A stretch of 64,000 nucleotides of DNA from Neoroseomonas lacus (GCF_014644535.1 NZ_BMKW01000006.1:338326-402325), one strand, 5' to 3'. Numbered from the stretch's first letter, positions 1-9,342 are shown. Translations and numbers: made by a program. Notes: generated from the sequence alone by a model not told the origin.

Positions 1-54
1 CGGGCCGGCGCCGAACGTGTCATGGCGGCGGCCCTTGATCTGGGCCGGTGGGAA

Positions 55-282
55 CGAGAGGGGCATCGCCCCTCTCGCGCTCTCCCCACCAAAGGCCTAA
101 GGGCCTTTGGAAACCTCGACTTGGCGCCTTGCACCGTGGTCAGCAGGGCTGCCGAAACCCGCCCTTGCGCACGAAGCGCGCGCCGCGGCCATACCACGCG
201 CTCCACGCCCGGTGCCAAGAGATGGCATTCCAAAGTGCACTGCACTTTGGCGGGGTGGCTTGGAGGGGCGGCGCCCCTCCAA
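55..282. repeat. Intergenic paired-hairpin element, copy A
   Basis: This is a full copy of the element family that recurs through the window. The left outer hairpin is CGAGAGGGG (55-63) pairing with CCCCTCTCG (69-77). The left inner hairpin is CCAAAGGCC (89-97) with GGCCTTTGG (102-110). The right inner hairpin is CCAAAGTGC (230-238) with GCACTTTGG (242-250). The right outer hairpin is GGAGGGGC (262-269) with GCCCCTCC (273-280). The core between the inner hairpins resembles the core of copy E near 30.2 kb. Nothing protein-like is convincing here. Confidence 0.85.
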
Positions 283-560
283 CCTTTCTTCTCCCGTCGC
301 CACATAGCTCTGTTGGTTTCAGACGGACCCTGAGCGCCCGGAAACGGGCGCGCAACGCGAAGCGGGACGACGCTTGGTGTTGCGCGCCGGCCCGCACTCC
401 CGCCTGGTCGGCCAATGGCCGCATCCTCCCCGGCGGTCCGGATCGGTGCTGAGGTTTCAAGAAGGGCCTCCGGCGCGGGCAGCCGCGGGCCCCGCTGCGG
501 TGCCCTGCGCCGATGGGTCGAGGCGGCAACTCGATCCGACGTGACCAGCCCTACTGCGTC
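283..560. other. Gap without a recognised gene
   Basis: This G+C-rich stretch lies between element copy A and the end of the small secreted-protein gene. Open frames exist on both strands, but none has a credible start, ribosome site or recognisable sequence. No RNA gene or repeat was recognised. Confidence 0.5.
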
Positions 561-863
561 TCAACGCAAGGGTCCGGGCACCCCGCCGATCTGCGGCTGC
601 AGCCACACGCCGATCGGCGGCGAGGGCCCGCCGCCCTGGCTCGTCGCCGGGTCAGGCGGGCAGAGCGGCCGCATCACCCCGCAGTCCCAGACGAACCGGT
701 CGGCCCGGCCGGTCAGCTGGCCGCCGCGTTCGAACCGGCATTCGCACAGCTTGCGTGCCATGCACGCGGTCTGGCCTTCGATCTCGGCGGTGCAGGCCGG
801 CGGGCCCTGCGCCGCGGCGGGCAAGGCAGGGATCAGCAACAGCAGGGCCATCATCCAGCGCAT
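561..863 (-). CDS. Small cysteine-rich secreted protein, unknown function
   Basis: This gene encodes 100 residues. The N-terminus (MRWMMALLLLIPALPAAAQG) is a textbook Sec signal peptide with predicted cleavage after the AAA-Q region near residue 19. The mature part holds five cysteines (in the PPACTAE, TACMARK, LCECRF, VWDCG and RPLCPP stretches), which suggests disulfides in the periplasm. The C-terminal third is rich in proline and glycine. No family was recognised. It lies about 60 bp downstream of the gp5-like gene on the same strand and may be co-transcribed with it. Confidence 0.6.
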   Translation of the reverse strand: MRWMMALLLLIPALPAAAQGPPACTAEIEGQTACMARKLCECRFERGGQLTGRADRFVWDCGVMRPLCPPDPATSQGGGPSPPIGVWLQPQIGGVPGPLR

Positions 864-923
864 GGCGCCAGACTGCGCCGGGAAGATTGCCGTTCGGTTG
901 CCGCCCGACCGGTCCCGAGGCGC

Positions 924-1163
924 CTATTGCGGGTAGGTGCCCATGATCACGGGGTGGGACGGATCGCCGCCCTCGAACATGACCCAGACCGCCTCGCCCA
1001 CTGAGGGTGGCGCCGCCCCGGGCATGCCGAGGGCGCGGCAGGGCATCGCCCAACTGGCGTCGTCGCCGCCGAATACGGCGGGCACCCGCACCAGCACGCG
1101 CCCCCGGGCCTGCGGGTCCAGGTTGTCGATGCAGATGCCGCGAAATATCCCATGGTAGATCAT
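924..1163 (-). CDS. gp5 / baseplate-V-like OB-fold protein (orphan)
   Basis: This is a 79-residue protein. The pattern GICIDNLDPQARGRVLVRVP, then W-A-x-P, a central G-A-A-P-P-S-x-G-E-x-V-W-V-x-F-E-G-G-D and a closing H-P-V-I-x-G matches the N-terminal OB-fold domain of T4 gp5, phage baseplate assembly protein V and VgrG. Those proteins form the base of the tail spike. Only the OB domain is present; the lysozyme and beta-helix parts are absent. The chosen start (complement of 1161-1163) has a GGAGG ribosome site about 8 nt upstream, whereas an upstream extension would be arginine-rich and unlike the family. No other tail gene is visible, so it may be an orphan or the edge of a tail-like cluster outside the window. 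Confidence 0.65.
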   Translation of the reverse strand: MIYHGIFRGICIDNLDPQARGRVLVRVPAVFGGDDASWAMPCRALGMPGAAPPSVGEAVWVMFEGGDPSHPVIMGTYPQ

Positions 1164-1478
1164 GCCGGAGCCTCCGATCTCGCCGGCCGCAGCATGACAT
1201 GGCCGCCGCCGAGGCGCACAGCGGCGTGAGGCGCTTGACGCAACGCAACACAGGCAGTCTATCTCACCAAGGACTGCCCGGACGGGCCTCCAGCCGGCAC
1301 CCCGCAGCCATGGGGACGCGCCGACCGGGAGCAACCCTGCCCGGACAGCCTGGGCCTGTGGCGCGATGGCGGGCTTCGCCCCTTAATGGCGAGGAACGAC
1401 TCCACGGCGCGGGTCGAACCGGCCCTTTGCCGGCACGCGACCCGTCGTGCGCCGGACAACGCGATGCGAGGCGATGCC

Positions 1479-2672
1479 ATGCCGCTGGGTGACACCGACG
1501 CCGACCCCGCCTCATCAGCCTTCGTGCGCCTGGTCGGCGCGCGCACCTGGTCGAACCGCCTCGCCGCGCTGGCGGAACGCACGCAGACTGGCCCGCTCTC
1601 GGGCCGCGCCGCGCAGCAACGCCACGCGCTGGAATTCGCCATCGCCCGCGCCGCCGACCCCACCAACGCCGCCAAGGCCGGCCCCGCCGAACGCCGCGTG
1701 CTCGCCTTCGCGCAGGACGCGGTGCGCCTCGCCCGCTGCCTGCCTGCCGCCCCGCGCGCCCGCCTGCGCGCCCTGCTGGCCGAGGGCCTGACCGGCGATG
1801 CCACACTCATCCCGCTCTGGCACCTACTGCGCAGTGCGGCGCTCTATCGGGACCGCGGCTTCAGCGTGGACTTCGCCGGCCTCGCCGAGGGCGCCCCCTT
1901 CGACCTGCGCATCACCCGCGACGGCGCGGTGGCCGAGGTCGCATGCGAAACCGTCTCGGCCGAGGAAGGCCGCCCGGTCCATCGCGGCGACTGGTGCGCC
2001 CTGGTCGACCGCGTGCATCCCGAATTGCAGACCTGGCTCGCCGCCCATCCCGGTCGCTACCTGTTGAAGGTCACGCTGCCCGAGGGCCTGTCCGGCCCCG
2101 ACAAGGCGGCCGAGCTGCAATCGCGCATCATCGCCCTGCTCGCCGCCCAGAAGCGCCAGGACAGCAGCGCCGATGCGGTGTTGAAGCTCGACCCGCTGGT
2201 GCTGGCCGGCGCCCAGGCCGCTGCCCTGCCGCAGCATCTGCGCGCCCAGTTCGGGCCGGAGGCGCATCTCGCCGTCACCTCCCATGGCACGGGCGGTTCC
2301 GTCTTCGTCATGGCCGCCCGCGCGGGCCGGGAGAATGCAGTCGCCGATGCGGTCGTCGCCCGCCTGCGCGTCGCCGCCGAAGCGCGGCTGACCGGCGCCG
2401 CGCCCGGCATCCTCGCGGTGTTCGTCGATGACCTCGACCGCGCCGAATGGCGGTCCCTGCGCGAGACGCTGGGGTTGGAGGGCGCAGTGCGTCGCTTCTT
2501 CACCACGCTCCCGGCGCGCCACGTGGTCGCCGCCGCCTGCGCCTCGCGCATGGAGATGTTCGGCATGGCGCCGCCCGACGCAGCGCCGGATGGCGAATTG
2601 CGCTTCCGCAACCCGGTCCACCCGGCGGGCAAATCGGTGGCGCTGGCGCCCGCGGTGACCTCGCTGGGCTGA
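1479..2672 (+). CDS. Uncharacterised 397-residue protein
   Basis: No family was recognised. The start at 1479 (MPLGDTDADPAS) is preferred because GAGG lies about 7 nt upstream; in-frame ATGs at 1386 and 1464 give 428 and 402 residues. The first third is alanine/arginine-rich and probably helical. A middle segment reads F-D-L-R-I-T-R-D-G then A-E-V-A-C-E-T, followed by EEGR. This loosely resembles the D...E-x-(K/C) core of restriction-endonuclease-fold nucleases, but the catalytic lysine is not evident. No signal peptide or membrane segment is seen. Codon use matches the chromosome. It is likely cytosolic and stands alone, followed 58 bp later by a dehydrogenase gene on the same strand. Confidence 0.6.
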   Translation: MPLGDTDADPASSAFVRLVGARTWSNRLAALAERTQTGPLSGRAAQQRHALEFAIARAADPTNAAKAGPAERRVLAFAQDAVRLARCLPAAPRARLRALLAEGLTGDATLIPLWHLLRSAALYRDRGFSVDFAGLAEGAPFDLRITRDGAVAEVACETVSAEEGRPVHRGDWCALVDRVHPELQTWLAAHPGRYLLKVTLPEGLSGPDKAAELQSRIIALLAAQKRQDSSADAVLKLDPLVLAGAQAAALPQHLRAQFGPEAHLAVTSHGTGGSVFVMAARAGRENAVADAVVARLRVAAEARLTGAAPGILAVFVDDLDRAEWRSLRETLGLEGAVRRFFTTLPARHVVAAACASRMEMFGMAPPDAAPDGELRFRNPVHPAGKSVALAPAVTSLG

Positions 2673-2730
2673 AGGCGCGCCCTGCTTCAACCAGGCCCCA
2701 TCAAGGGCCGCGACTACAAAGGGGCCGGCG

Positions 2731-3762
2731 ATGCGCCTGGCGATTCTCGGGGCCGGCGCGATCGGCCCGGCCTGCGCGGCACTGGCCGCGAGCCGCGGCC
2801 ACACGGCGGTGCTGTGGTCGCCCTCGGGCGCCGGCACACGCGGCATCGACGCCACGCTGCACGCCGAGGGCCTGCTCGAGGGCTGCTTCCCCGTCACCGT
2901 CGCCACCCGGCTGGCCGAGGCCTTTGCCGGGGCCGATGCGGCACTGCTGACAGTGCCGGCCTATGCGCTGCCGGACCTGCTGCCGCGCATCGCCGCCGAG
3001 ATCCCGACGACGCTGCCGCTGCTGATCGCCCCGGCGGCCTCGCTCGCACCGCTCGCCTTCGCCAGGCTGCGTGGGCCGGGGGCCGCGGTCGGCGCCATGG
3101 CGACCACGCCGCTGACCGGCCGGCGGCTCGCCCCGGACCGAGTCCGCATCGCCGCCATCCGGGCCGAGGCCGAGATGGGCGCGCTGCCTGGCCCCGCCGC
3201 GCCCGAGATGGCCGCCCTGGCCGAATCCCTGTTCGGCAATCGCTGGCCGACCGTGCCCGACGCGCTGGCGGCCGCCTTCATCAACGGAAACCCGATCGCC
3301 CATGCGGCACTCGCCCTGGCCAATGTGACCCGCATCGAGAAGCAGGAATCCTGGGGCCAATACGGGCTGATGACCCCGGCAGTCTGCCGGCTGATCGAAA
3401 CTCTCGGTGCCGAGCGCGACGCGCTGGCCGCCCGTTTCGGCCACCATCCGCCGAGCCTCGCGGAAGCCCTGCACCGCACCAACGGCGTCCCGCGCGGCCC
3501 GTTGCATGAGATGACCGCCGCGATCGAACGCGGCCGCGGCTTCATCGCCGGCCCGACCGAGATGGCCACGCGCTACGTGACGGAAGACGTGCCTTATGGC
3601 CTCGCCTTCTACCTCGCCATCGCCCAGGCGATTGGCCAGCCGATGCCAGTCACGGAAGGCACCGTCACGGTGATCGAGACGATGTGGGGGCAGGGGCTGC
3701 GCGACAATCCGCTGCTCGCCGGTCTCGACCTTACGGCGCTGCCCGCCGCACTCGGTGCGTGA
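2731..3762 (+). CDS. NAD(P)-dependent octopine/opine dehydrogenase family protein
   Basis: This gene encodes 343 residues. The N-terminus MRLAILGAGAIGPACAALAA carries the GxGxxG Rossmann motif (residues 7-12) for NAD(P). The C-terminal half, with the segments INGNPIAHAALALANV and GPLHEMTAAIE, fits the helical NAD/NADP octopine/nopaline dehydrogenase domain. Such enzymes reduce an imine formed between an amino acid and a 2-oxo acid, or act on ketopantoate-like substrates. The actual substrate cannot be read from the sequence. There is no signal peptide, so the protein is cytosolic. It is transcribed alone and is convergent with the TctC gene that follows. Confidence 0.75.
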   Translation: MRLAILGAGAIGPACAALAASRGHTAVLWSPSGAGTRGIDATLHAEGLLEGCFPVTVATRLAEAFAGADAALLTVPAYALPDLLPRIAAEIPTTLPLLIAPAASLAPLAFARLRGPGAAVGAMATTPLTGRRLAPDRVRIAAIRAEAEMGALPGPAAPEMAALAESLFGNRWPTVPDALAAAFINGNPIAHAALALANVTRIEKQESWGQYGLMTPAVCRLIETLGAERDALAARFGHHPPSLAEALHRTNGVPRGPLHEMTAAIERGRGFIAGPTEMATRYVTEDVPYGLAFYLAIAQAIGQPMPVTEGTVTVIETMWGQGLRDNPLLAGLDLTALPAALGA

Positions 3763-3885
3763 TGCCTGCCACGGCGAAAATCCAGAGCTGATCCCGATCA
3801 GGCGGTATCGCCCGAACGGATGAAGATGCTAGCGAAAACAATCACTTAGGGGCGTTGCCGTGAGCCGTGGCGAAGGGAAACGGCT

Positions 3886-4851
3886 CTAGTCGAGGCTGAT
3901 GTTCAGCGGCGCGACCACCCGCCGCCAGCGCGCCAGGTCCTGCTGCATCATGGCGCCGAAGGCCACCGGGTCGCTGGCGGCCGATGTGACGCCCAGCCCG
4001 TCCAGCCTTTCGCGCAGGCTGGCCTCGGCCATCGCCTTGGTGAAGGCCTGCTGCCAATAGGCAACCGCCGCCGGCGGCGTGCCCGCCCGCACCGACAGCC
4101 CGGTCCAGATGCTGGCGGTGAAGCCGGGCACCGCGTCCTCCGTCAGCGTCGGCACATCCGGTAGGGAGGGGAAGCGATGCGCGCCTGTCGTCGCCACCAC
4201 TTTCAACGCCCCGCCCGAGAACCCCAGCACCGACGGCACCGAGACGAACATCAGCGCGATCCGCCCGGCCAGCAGGTCGTTGAACGCGGCCGCCGCGCCG
4301 CGATAGGGCACGTGCTCGACATTCAGGTGCTCGCGCGCCTTGAGGTCCTCCATGATCAGATGCGTGTTGGTGCCGATCCCAGTCGAGGCATAGGGCAGCG
4401 GCGTCGGCGTGCTGCGGGCCAGGGCGATCAGCCCTGCGGCATCCGTCACCGGCACGTTCGGCCCGGCGAGCAGCGCCACCGGGCTGTCCAGCAACTGCAT
4501 CACCGGGGCGAGGTCGGCCTCCGGGTCATAGGGCATGCGCCGGCCGATCGCCTTCGGGATGGTGGTTTGCCCGGCGGTGGCCAACAGCAGGGAGAGCCCG
4601 TCGGCCGGCCCGCGCGCCACCGCCTCGCCACCCAGGATGCCGCCGGCGCCGGCACGGTTCTCGACCACCATCTGCTGCCCGGTGCCGGCCTGGATCGCCT
4701 GGGCGAACAGCCGGCCCAGCACATCCTGCGACCCGCCCGGCGCGAAGGGGACGACGAGCCGCGCCGGCCGTTCCGGCGTCCAGCCGGCCTGGGCCTGCGC
4801 TACGGCGGGAAGGGCAAGGGCCCCGAGCAGCGTACGGCGGAGGATCGGCAT
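3886..4851 (-). CDS. TctC (Bug) family periplasmic solute-binding protein
   Basis: This gene encodes 321 residues. The N-terminus MPILRRTLLGALALPAVAQA is a signal peptide with a Tat-like RR. The conserved blocks RLVVPFAPGGSQDVLGRLFA, VVENRAGAGGILGGEAVAR and VPYRGAAAAFNDLLAG are the hallmarks of TctC/Bug receptors. These receptors bind carboxylates such as citrate, tricarballylate or aromatic acids for tripartite tricarboxylate transporters. No TctA or TctB membrane gene is nearby, so it is an orphan receptor, as is common in Roseomonas and Bordetella. AAGGAG lies about 9 nt before the ATG. It is divergent from the acyltransferase gene. Confidence 0.88.
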   Translation of the reverse strand: MPILRRTLLGALALPAVAQAQAGWTPERPARLVVPFAPGGSQDVLGRLFAQAIQAGTGQQMVVENRAGAGGILGGEAVARGPADGLSLLLATAGQTTIPKAIGRRMPYDPEADLAPVMQLLDSPVALLAGPNVPVTDAAGLIALARSTPTPLPYASTGIGTNTHLIMEDLKAREHLNVEHVPYRGAAAAFNDLLAGRIALMFVSVPSVLGFSGGALKVVATTGAHRFPSLPDVPTLTEDAVPGFTASIWTGLSVRAGTPPAAVAYWQQAFTKAMAEASLRERLDGLGVTSAASDPVAFGAMMQQDLARWRRVVAPLNISLD

Positions 4852-4924
4852 GGTCGGAAACTCCTTTTGGCGCGGGAATGCTCTCGCGCCCCGGCGGGAA
4901 AGACAATCGCTCCGCGAGGCGAAG

Positions 4925-4959
4925 CGATATCCGCCTGGCGCCGCGATTTCCGCCTGGCG
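4925..4959. repeat. Two tandem 16-bp repeats in a divergent promoter region
   Basis: CGATATCCGCCTGGCG (4925-4940) and CGATTTCCGCCTGGCG (4944-4959) differ at one position and have a 19-bp period. Each carries the near-perfect palindrome CCGCC-T-GGCGG. A degenerate inverted relative lies at about 4911-4928. The repeats sit between the divergent tctC-like and plsC-like starts, so they could be a REP-like element or an operator. Confidence 0.5.
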
Positions 4960-4970
4960 GAGCGAGATTC

Positions 4971-5960
4971 ATGCCGTTGCCGCGAAGCCTTCATTGCCCC
5001 GCCATCATCGGCGCGCTACCTCGACCGCTTATGGAAGCAGTAGCCCGCGCACCGGAAGACGCCCTCAAGCCCCGCCGGCTCATGCGCGGGTCGCCGCTGA
5101 ATTTCCAGCCGTGGATTCCGGGCGCCGCCTGGGGCGACGTGATGGAACCCCGTCCGCATGGCGGCCGCTTCCGCGCGGTGCGCCGCATCACCACCGCACT
5201 GCTCTGGACGCTGATCGCGGTGCCGATCCAGATGGTGCTGATCCGCGTCTCCACTCGGGCCGCCATGTCCTTCGCCCGCACCTATCACAGCGGGCTTTGC
5301 CGGGTGATCGGCCTGAAGATCCAGGTGGTCGGGCAGCCCTGCACCGCGCCCTCGGTGCTTTATGTGTCGAACCATTCTTCCTGGCTCGACATCCTGGTGC
5401 TCGGCGCCGTGCTGCAGGCTTCCTTCGTCTCCAAGGCCGAGGTCGGCCAATGGCCGGTCGCCGGTACCGTCGCCCGGCTCGGCCGCACCATCTTCGTCAG
5501 CCGCAAGCGCAATGGCACCGGCAAGGAAGCCCGCGAGATCCAGGACCGCCTGGCCGGCGGGGACAGCATCATCCTGTTCCCCGAAGGCACCTCGAATGAC
5601 GGCACGCGGGTGCTGCCCTTCCGCTCCTCCTTTCTGACCGTGGCGCAGGACGCGAAGCAGCTGCAGCCGATCTCGCTGGTCTATGACCGGCTCGGCGGGC
5701 TGCCGGCCTGCCGGCGCGACCGGCCCTTCTTCGCCTGGTACGGTGACATGGACCTCGCCACCCATTTCTGGCGCATCGCCCGGCGCTCCGGGGCGCGAGC
5801 CACGGTGCTGCTGCATGAACCGGCCGACCCGGCTGCCTTCGCCGACCGCAAGGCCCTGACCGCGGCGGTCAGCGACGTCGTTGCCGACGGCGCCGCGCTG
5901 CTGCGGCAGAACCGGGCTGTGGTGCCGCTGCGGCTGCGGGTGCCGACGCCGCGCGGGTGA
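4971..5960 (+). CDS. Lysophospholipid / 1-acylglycerol-3-phosphate acyltransferase (PlsC family)
   Basis: This gene encodes about 329 residues. It carries the catalytic H-x4-D motif as NHSSWLD and the substrate-binding FPEGTS motif of the PlsC family, which transfers acyl chains to lysophosphatidate or related lysolipids at the inner membrane. A hydrophobic segment (ALLWTLIAVPIQMVLI) precedes motif I and probably anchors the protein. The start at 4971 has GGAG 8 nt upstream; ATGs at 4878, 5031 and 5142 are alternatives. The first ~60 residues are not typical of the family, so the true start could be 5031 or 5142. The gene is followed 8 bp after its stop by element copy B. Confidence 0.8.
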   Translation: MPLPRSLHCPAIIGALPRPLMEAVARAPEDALKPRRLMRGSPLNFQPWIPGAAWGDVMEPRPHGGRFRAVRRITTALLWTLIAVPIQMVLIRVSTRAAMSFARTYHSGLCRVIGLKIQVVGQPCTAPSVLYVSNHSSWLDILVLGAVLQASFVSKAEVGQWPVAGTVARLGRTIFVSRKRNGTGKEAREIQDRLAGGDSIILFPEGTSNDGTRVLPFRSSFLTVAQDAKQLQPISLVYDRLGGLPACRRDRPFFAWYGDMDLATHFWRIARRSGARATVLLHEPADPAAFADRKALTAAVSDVVADGAALLRQNRAVVPLRLRVPTPRG

Positions 5961-5967
5961 GAGAAGG

Positions 5968-6238
5968 TTGGAGGGGCGCTGCCCCCTCCAAGCCACCCCG
6001 ACACGGGTCCCATTGACGTTTCACGGCAACGTCAATGGGTGCCCATCAGCTTAGGTCCTGTGAATATTTCGAATTGGTGTTGGGGAGGGGGGCAGCTATG
6101 GCCCGCGAAGCCCCAGTTGGGCGCGGAGACCGGCCTCTGCGCCGATCCTGGCAACGGCGCACGGCGCCAACAGATGGCATTCCAAAGGGCACAGCCCTTT
6201 GGTGGGGTGGTTCGGAGGGGCAAGGCCCCGTCAACCGT
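5968..6238. repeat. Intergenic paired-hairpin element, copy B
   Basis: The left outer hairpin is TTGGAGGGG (5968-5976) with CCCCTCCAA (5983-5991). In place of the usual left inner hairpin there is a different perfect 12-bp hairpin, CCCATTGACGTT (6009-6020) with AACGTCAATGGG (6028-6039). The right inner hairpin is CCAAAGGGC (6182-6190) with GCCCTTTGG (6194-6202). The right outer hairpin is decayed. The copy lies between the acyltransferase gene and miaB, and its right part shares the words GCCAACAGATGGCATTCC with copy F. Confidence 0.85.
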
Positions 6239-6405
6239 GCTGTCATCATCACGACGCTTGACCCGACGCGGACCCGCCGGCCACGCTTCCGTCATGACGA
6301 TCCGCTTCAGGCTCCTGGTCGCTTGACCCGCGCCGCCGTGGTGCGCATCTCCCCCGCCTGCCTTCGCCGCGACCTGCGCGGCGAGGCCGGCGGAGCCTGA
6401 CCCGA

Positions 6406-7785
6406 ATGACCGACACGATGCCCCCGCGGAAGCGCCTTCTGATCCGCACCTGGGGCTGCCAGATGAATGTGTATGACAGCGCCCGCATGGCGGATGTGCT
6501 GGCCCCGCTCGGCTATGCGCCGACCGAGGTGGCGGAGGAGGCCGACATGGTCATCCTCAACACCTGCCACATCCGCGAGAAGGCGACGGAGAAGGTGTTC
6601 TCCGATCTCGGCCGGCTGCGCGAGGCCAAGCAGGCCCGTGGCGGCGACATGGTCATCGCGGTGGCCGGCTGCGTCGCCCAGGCCGAGGGCAAGGAGATCA
6701 CCGCCCGCGCCCCCTGGGTGGACATCGTGCTCGGTCCGCAATCCTACCATCGCTTGCCGGAGATGGTCGCCCGCGCCTCGCGCGCCGCCGGCGCCGTGAT
6801 CGAGACCGAGTTCCCGCCCGAGGACAAGTTCGACCACCTGCCCGAGACGACGGCACCGCAGGGCGTGACGGCCTTCCTCACCGTGCAGGAAGGCTGCGAC
6901 AAATTCTGTTCCTTTTGCGTGGTGCCCTACACGCGCGGCTCGGAGTATTCCCGCCCGGCCGAGGCCGTCATCGCCGAGGCGCGCCGCCTGGTCGCGCTCG
7001 GCGCGCGGGAGATCACGCTGCTCGGCCAGAATGTGAATGCCTGGCATGGCGAGGGTCCCGATGGCCGCGCCTGGACGCTCGGCCGCCTGCTGCGCGCCCT
7101 GGCCGAAATCCCGGACCTCGCCCGGCTGCGCTACACGACCTCCCATCCGCGCGACATGGATGACGATCTGATCGCCGCCCATGCCGACACGCCGGCGATC
7201 ATGCCCTTCCTGCATCTGCCGGTGCAGTCGGGCTCCGACCGCATGCTGCGGACGATGAACCGTGGCCATACGGCGGATGACTACCGCCGGCTGGTCGAGC
7301 GCCTGCGCGCCGCGCGGCCCGACCTTGCCCTGTCCACCGACATCATCGCCGGCCATCCCGGAGAGACCGATGCCGACCACGACGCCACCATGGCGCTGAT
7401 CCGCGACACCGGCTTCGCCCAGGCCTTCTCCTTCAAATATTCGGCCCGCCCGGGCACGCCCGCCTCGACCATGGCCGGGCAGGTCGCGGAAAGCCTGAAG
7501 GACAGTCGCCTCGCCGAGATCCAGGCCCTGCTGCGCGACCAGCAGGCCGCCTTCAACCGCTCCCGCGCCGGGCTGCTCGTCGAGGTGCTGGTCACCGGCC
7601 CGGGGCGTCACCCCGGCCAGATGGCCGGCCGCACCCCGTGGCTCAACCCGGTGCATTTCGATGGCCCCGCCGCCCTCGCGGGGCAGGTGGTCCCGGTGCG
7701 AATCCTCGCCGGACACCCCAATTCCCTTACCGGGGCGCTCGAGGCGTCCCACCATGCCGCAACCAGGGAGAGACCAGCCGCTTGA
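6406..7785 (+). CDS. miaB: tRNA-2-methylthio-N6-dimethylallyladenosine synthase MiaB
   Basis: This 459-residue radical-SAM methylthiotransferase converts i6A37 to ms2i6A37 in tRNAs reading UNN codons. The N-terminal UPF0004 domain supplies the second 4Fe-4S cluster through C18 (TWGCQMN), the cysteine of NTCHIRE and that of AGCVAQ. The radical-SAM site CDKFCSFC follows at about 165-172, then [15 protein letters not shown]-terminal TRAM-like segment lies at about 375-445. Length and motifs are normal for MiaB rather than RimO or MtaB. It heads a tight cluster with phoH, ybeY, corC and lnt; its TGA overlaps the TTG of phoH. Confidence 0.96.
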   Translation: MTDTMPPRKRLLIRTWGCQMNVYDSARMADVLAPLGYAPTEVAEEADMVILNTCHIREKATEKVFSDLGRLREAKQARGGDMVIAVAGCVAQAEGKEITARAPWVDIVLGPQSYHRLPEMVARASRAAGAVIETEFPPEDKFDHLPETTAPQGVTAFLTVQEGCDKFCSFCVVPYTRGSEYSRPAEAVIAEARRLVALGAREITLLGQNVNAWHGEGPDGRAWTLGRLLRALAEIPDLARLRYTTSHPRDMDDDLIAAHADTPAIMPFLHLPVQSGSDRMLRTMNRGHTADDYRRLVERLRAARPDLALSTDIIAGHPGETDADHDATMALIRDTGFAQAFSFKYSARPGTPASTMAGQVAESLKDSRLAEIQALLRDQQAAFNRSRAGLLVEVLVTGPGRHPGQMAGRTPWLNPVHFDGPAALAGQVVPVRILAGHPNSLTGALEASHHAATRERPAA

Positions 7786-8831
7786 CCACAACACCCAGCC
7801 TCGACCTCCGCGCCTCGGACCCCCGCAGCCCGATCGACCGACGCTCGATCACGCTGCAATTCGACGACAACGTCCTGCTGCCGCTCCTGCATGGGGAGCA
7901 TGACCGGCATCTGGCGCGGATCGAGCAGGTGCTCGGCGTGCGCCTGGCGTCACGCGGCAACCGCATCGCCATCTCGGGCGGGTCGGAACGGACGGAAATG
8001 GCGGAGGCGGCGCTGCTGGCGCTGTGGAAACGATTGGAACAGGGACATCCCGTGGGCACGGGTGAAGTCGAGGCCGCCCTGCGCCTGGCCGAGGGCGGCG
8101 CCGAACAGGGCGAACCCCGCCTGCCGCTGCGCGACCTGCCGGCAATCCGCACCCGCAAGGGCGCCATCGCGCCGCGCTCGCCCGCCCAGGCCGAGTACAT
8201 CGACCTGCTGGCCAAGCGCGAGATGGTATTCGGCGTCGGCCCGGCCGGCACCGGCAAGACCTACCTCGCCGTGGCGCAGGGGGTGGCGCTGCTGCAGACC
8301 GGGCGCGTGGATCGCCTGGTGCTGTCGCGCCCGGCGGTCGAGGCCGGCGAGCGCCTCGGCTTCCTGCCCGGTGACATGAAGGAGAAGGTCGACCCCTATC
8401 TCCGCCCGCTCTACGACGCCCTTCACGATATGTTGCCCGGCGAGCAGGTCGCCCGCCGGATCACCGCCGGGGAGATCGAGATCGCCCCGCTCGCCTTCAT
8501 GCGCGGCCGCACCCTTGCGCATGCCTACTGCATCCTCGACGAGGCGCAGAACACCACGCCTGCGCAGATCAAGATGTTCCTCACCCGTATGGGGGAGGGC
8601 TCGCGCATGGTCATCACCGGCGACCCGACGCAGGTGGACCTGCCCGCCGGCCAACCCTCGGGCCTGGCCGAGGCGCTGAAGATCGTCGAGGGGGTGGAGG
8701 GCATCGGTGTGGCGAGATTCGCCGAGCGGGATGTGGTAAGGCATCCGCTGGTGGCCCGGATCGTCGCCGCCTATGGGCGGGCCGACGATCAGTCACGGGC
8801 AAAGAAGGAGAGATATGGAACCGGGAAGTAG
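7782..8831 (+). CDS. phoH: PhoH-like ATPase (TTG start)
   Basis: This 349-residue PhoH-family ATPase has an N-terminal KH-like region and a P-loop with Walker [12 protein letters not shown] and Walker B CILDEAQN. It is implicated in RNA metabolism together with YbeY. The chosen start is TTG at 7782, which overlaps the miaB stop (TTGA) and has GGGAG about 11 nt upstream. An earlier in-frame ATG at 7638 would put about 48 codons inside miaB and give an unrelated N-terminus. The strong ribosome site of ybeY lies inside its 3' end. Confidence 0.93.
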   Translation: MTTTPSLDLRASDPRSPIDRRSITLQFDDNVLLPLLHGEHDRHLARIEQVLGVRLASRGNRIAISGGSERTEMAEAALLALWKRLEQGHPVGTGEVEAALRLAEGGAEQGEPRLPLRDLPAIRTRKGAIAPRSPAQAEYIDLLAKREMVFGVGPAGTGKTYLAVAQGVALLQTGRVDRLVLSRPAVEAGERLGFLPGDMKEKVDPYLRPLYDALHDMLPGEQVARRITAGEIEIAPLAFMRGRTLAHAYCILDEAQNTTPAQIKMFLTRMGEGSRMVITGDPTQVDLPAGQPSGLAEALKIVEGVEGIGVARFAERDVVRHPLVARIVAAYGRADDQSRAKKERYGTGK

Positions 8832-9342
8832 CCGTCCCGGCCGCGGTCACGTTTCAAGTGATCAGGCTGGGCTTCGGAACGGGTCGCAGGAGATGTCCGA
8901 CATCTCGGTGATTCTGGCGGCGCCGGGCTGGCGCGCCGCCGTCAAACGGCCGGAAGCGCTTGCGCGCCGCGCCGTCGAGGCCGCCTTGCGCGAGGCCGGC
9001 GCCCATGGCGCCATCACCGTCCTGCTGACCGACGATACCGCGGTCAAGCGGCTGAACGGGCGGCACCGCGCCAAGGTCAAGCCGACCAACGTCCTTTCCT
9101 TCCCGACCGGCATCCCGGGGCAGCTCGGCGATGTTGCGCTCGCGCTCGGCGTGGTGCGGCGGGAAGCGCGCGAGGCCGGGCGCAAGACCTCGGCGCACCT
9201 CGCTCATCTGGTCGCCCATGGGGCGCTGCACCTGGCCGGGCATGACCACCTCGAAGCCGGCGAGGCGCGCCGCATGGAACGCGCCGAGGCGCGGGTGATG
9301 CGCCGGCTCGGCCTGCCCAACCCCTGGCGGGGCGTGTCATGA
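8815..9342 (+). CDS. ybeY: Endoribonuclease / rRNA maturation factor YbeY
   Basis: This metal-dependent RNase acts in 16S rRNA 3' maturation and 70S quality control. The zinc site is the classic H-G-x-L-H-L-x-G-x-D-H, seen here as [11 protein letters not shown] near the C-terminus. The segment NVLSFPTG is also diagnostic. Two starts are possible. ATG 8815 has a near-perfect AAGGAGAG site 4-6 nt upstream and gives 175 residues, overlapping phoH. ATG 8893 ([13 protein letters not shown]) gives the more usual ~149 residues, but its AGGAG touches the ATG with no spacing. I take 8815, with moderate doubt. Confidence 0.93.
   Translation: MEPGSSRPGRGHVSSDQAGLRNGSQEMSDISVILAAPGWRAAVKRPEALARRAVEAALREAGAHGAITVLLTDDTAVKRLNGRHRAKVKPTNVLSFPTGIPGQLGDVALALGVVRREAREAGRKTSAHLAHLVAHGALHLAGHDHLEAGEARRMERAEARVMRRLGLPNPWRGVS

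Noticed and set aside
1..54. C-terminus of a gene running in from the left edge
   Set aside because: All three plus-strand frames are short or read straight into element copy A; no family end is recognisable.
48..452. Several overlapping frames in element copies (also near 30.1, 34.2, 39.3, 42.2 and 56.5 kb)
   Set aside because: They encode similar short peptides such as RPKGLWKP only because the repeat sequence itself recurs; there is no ribosome site or third-codon bias.
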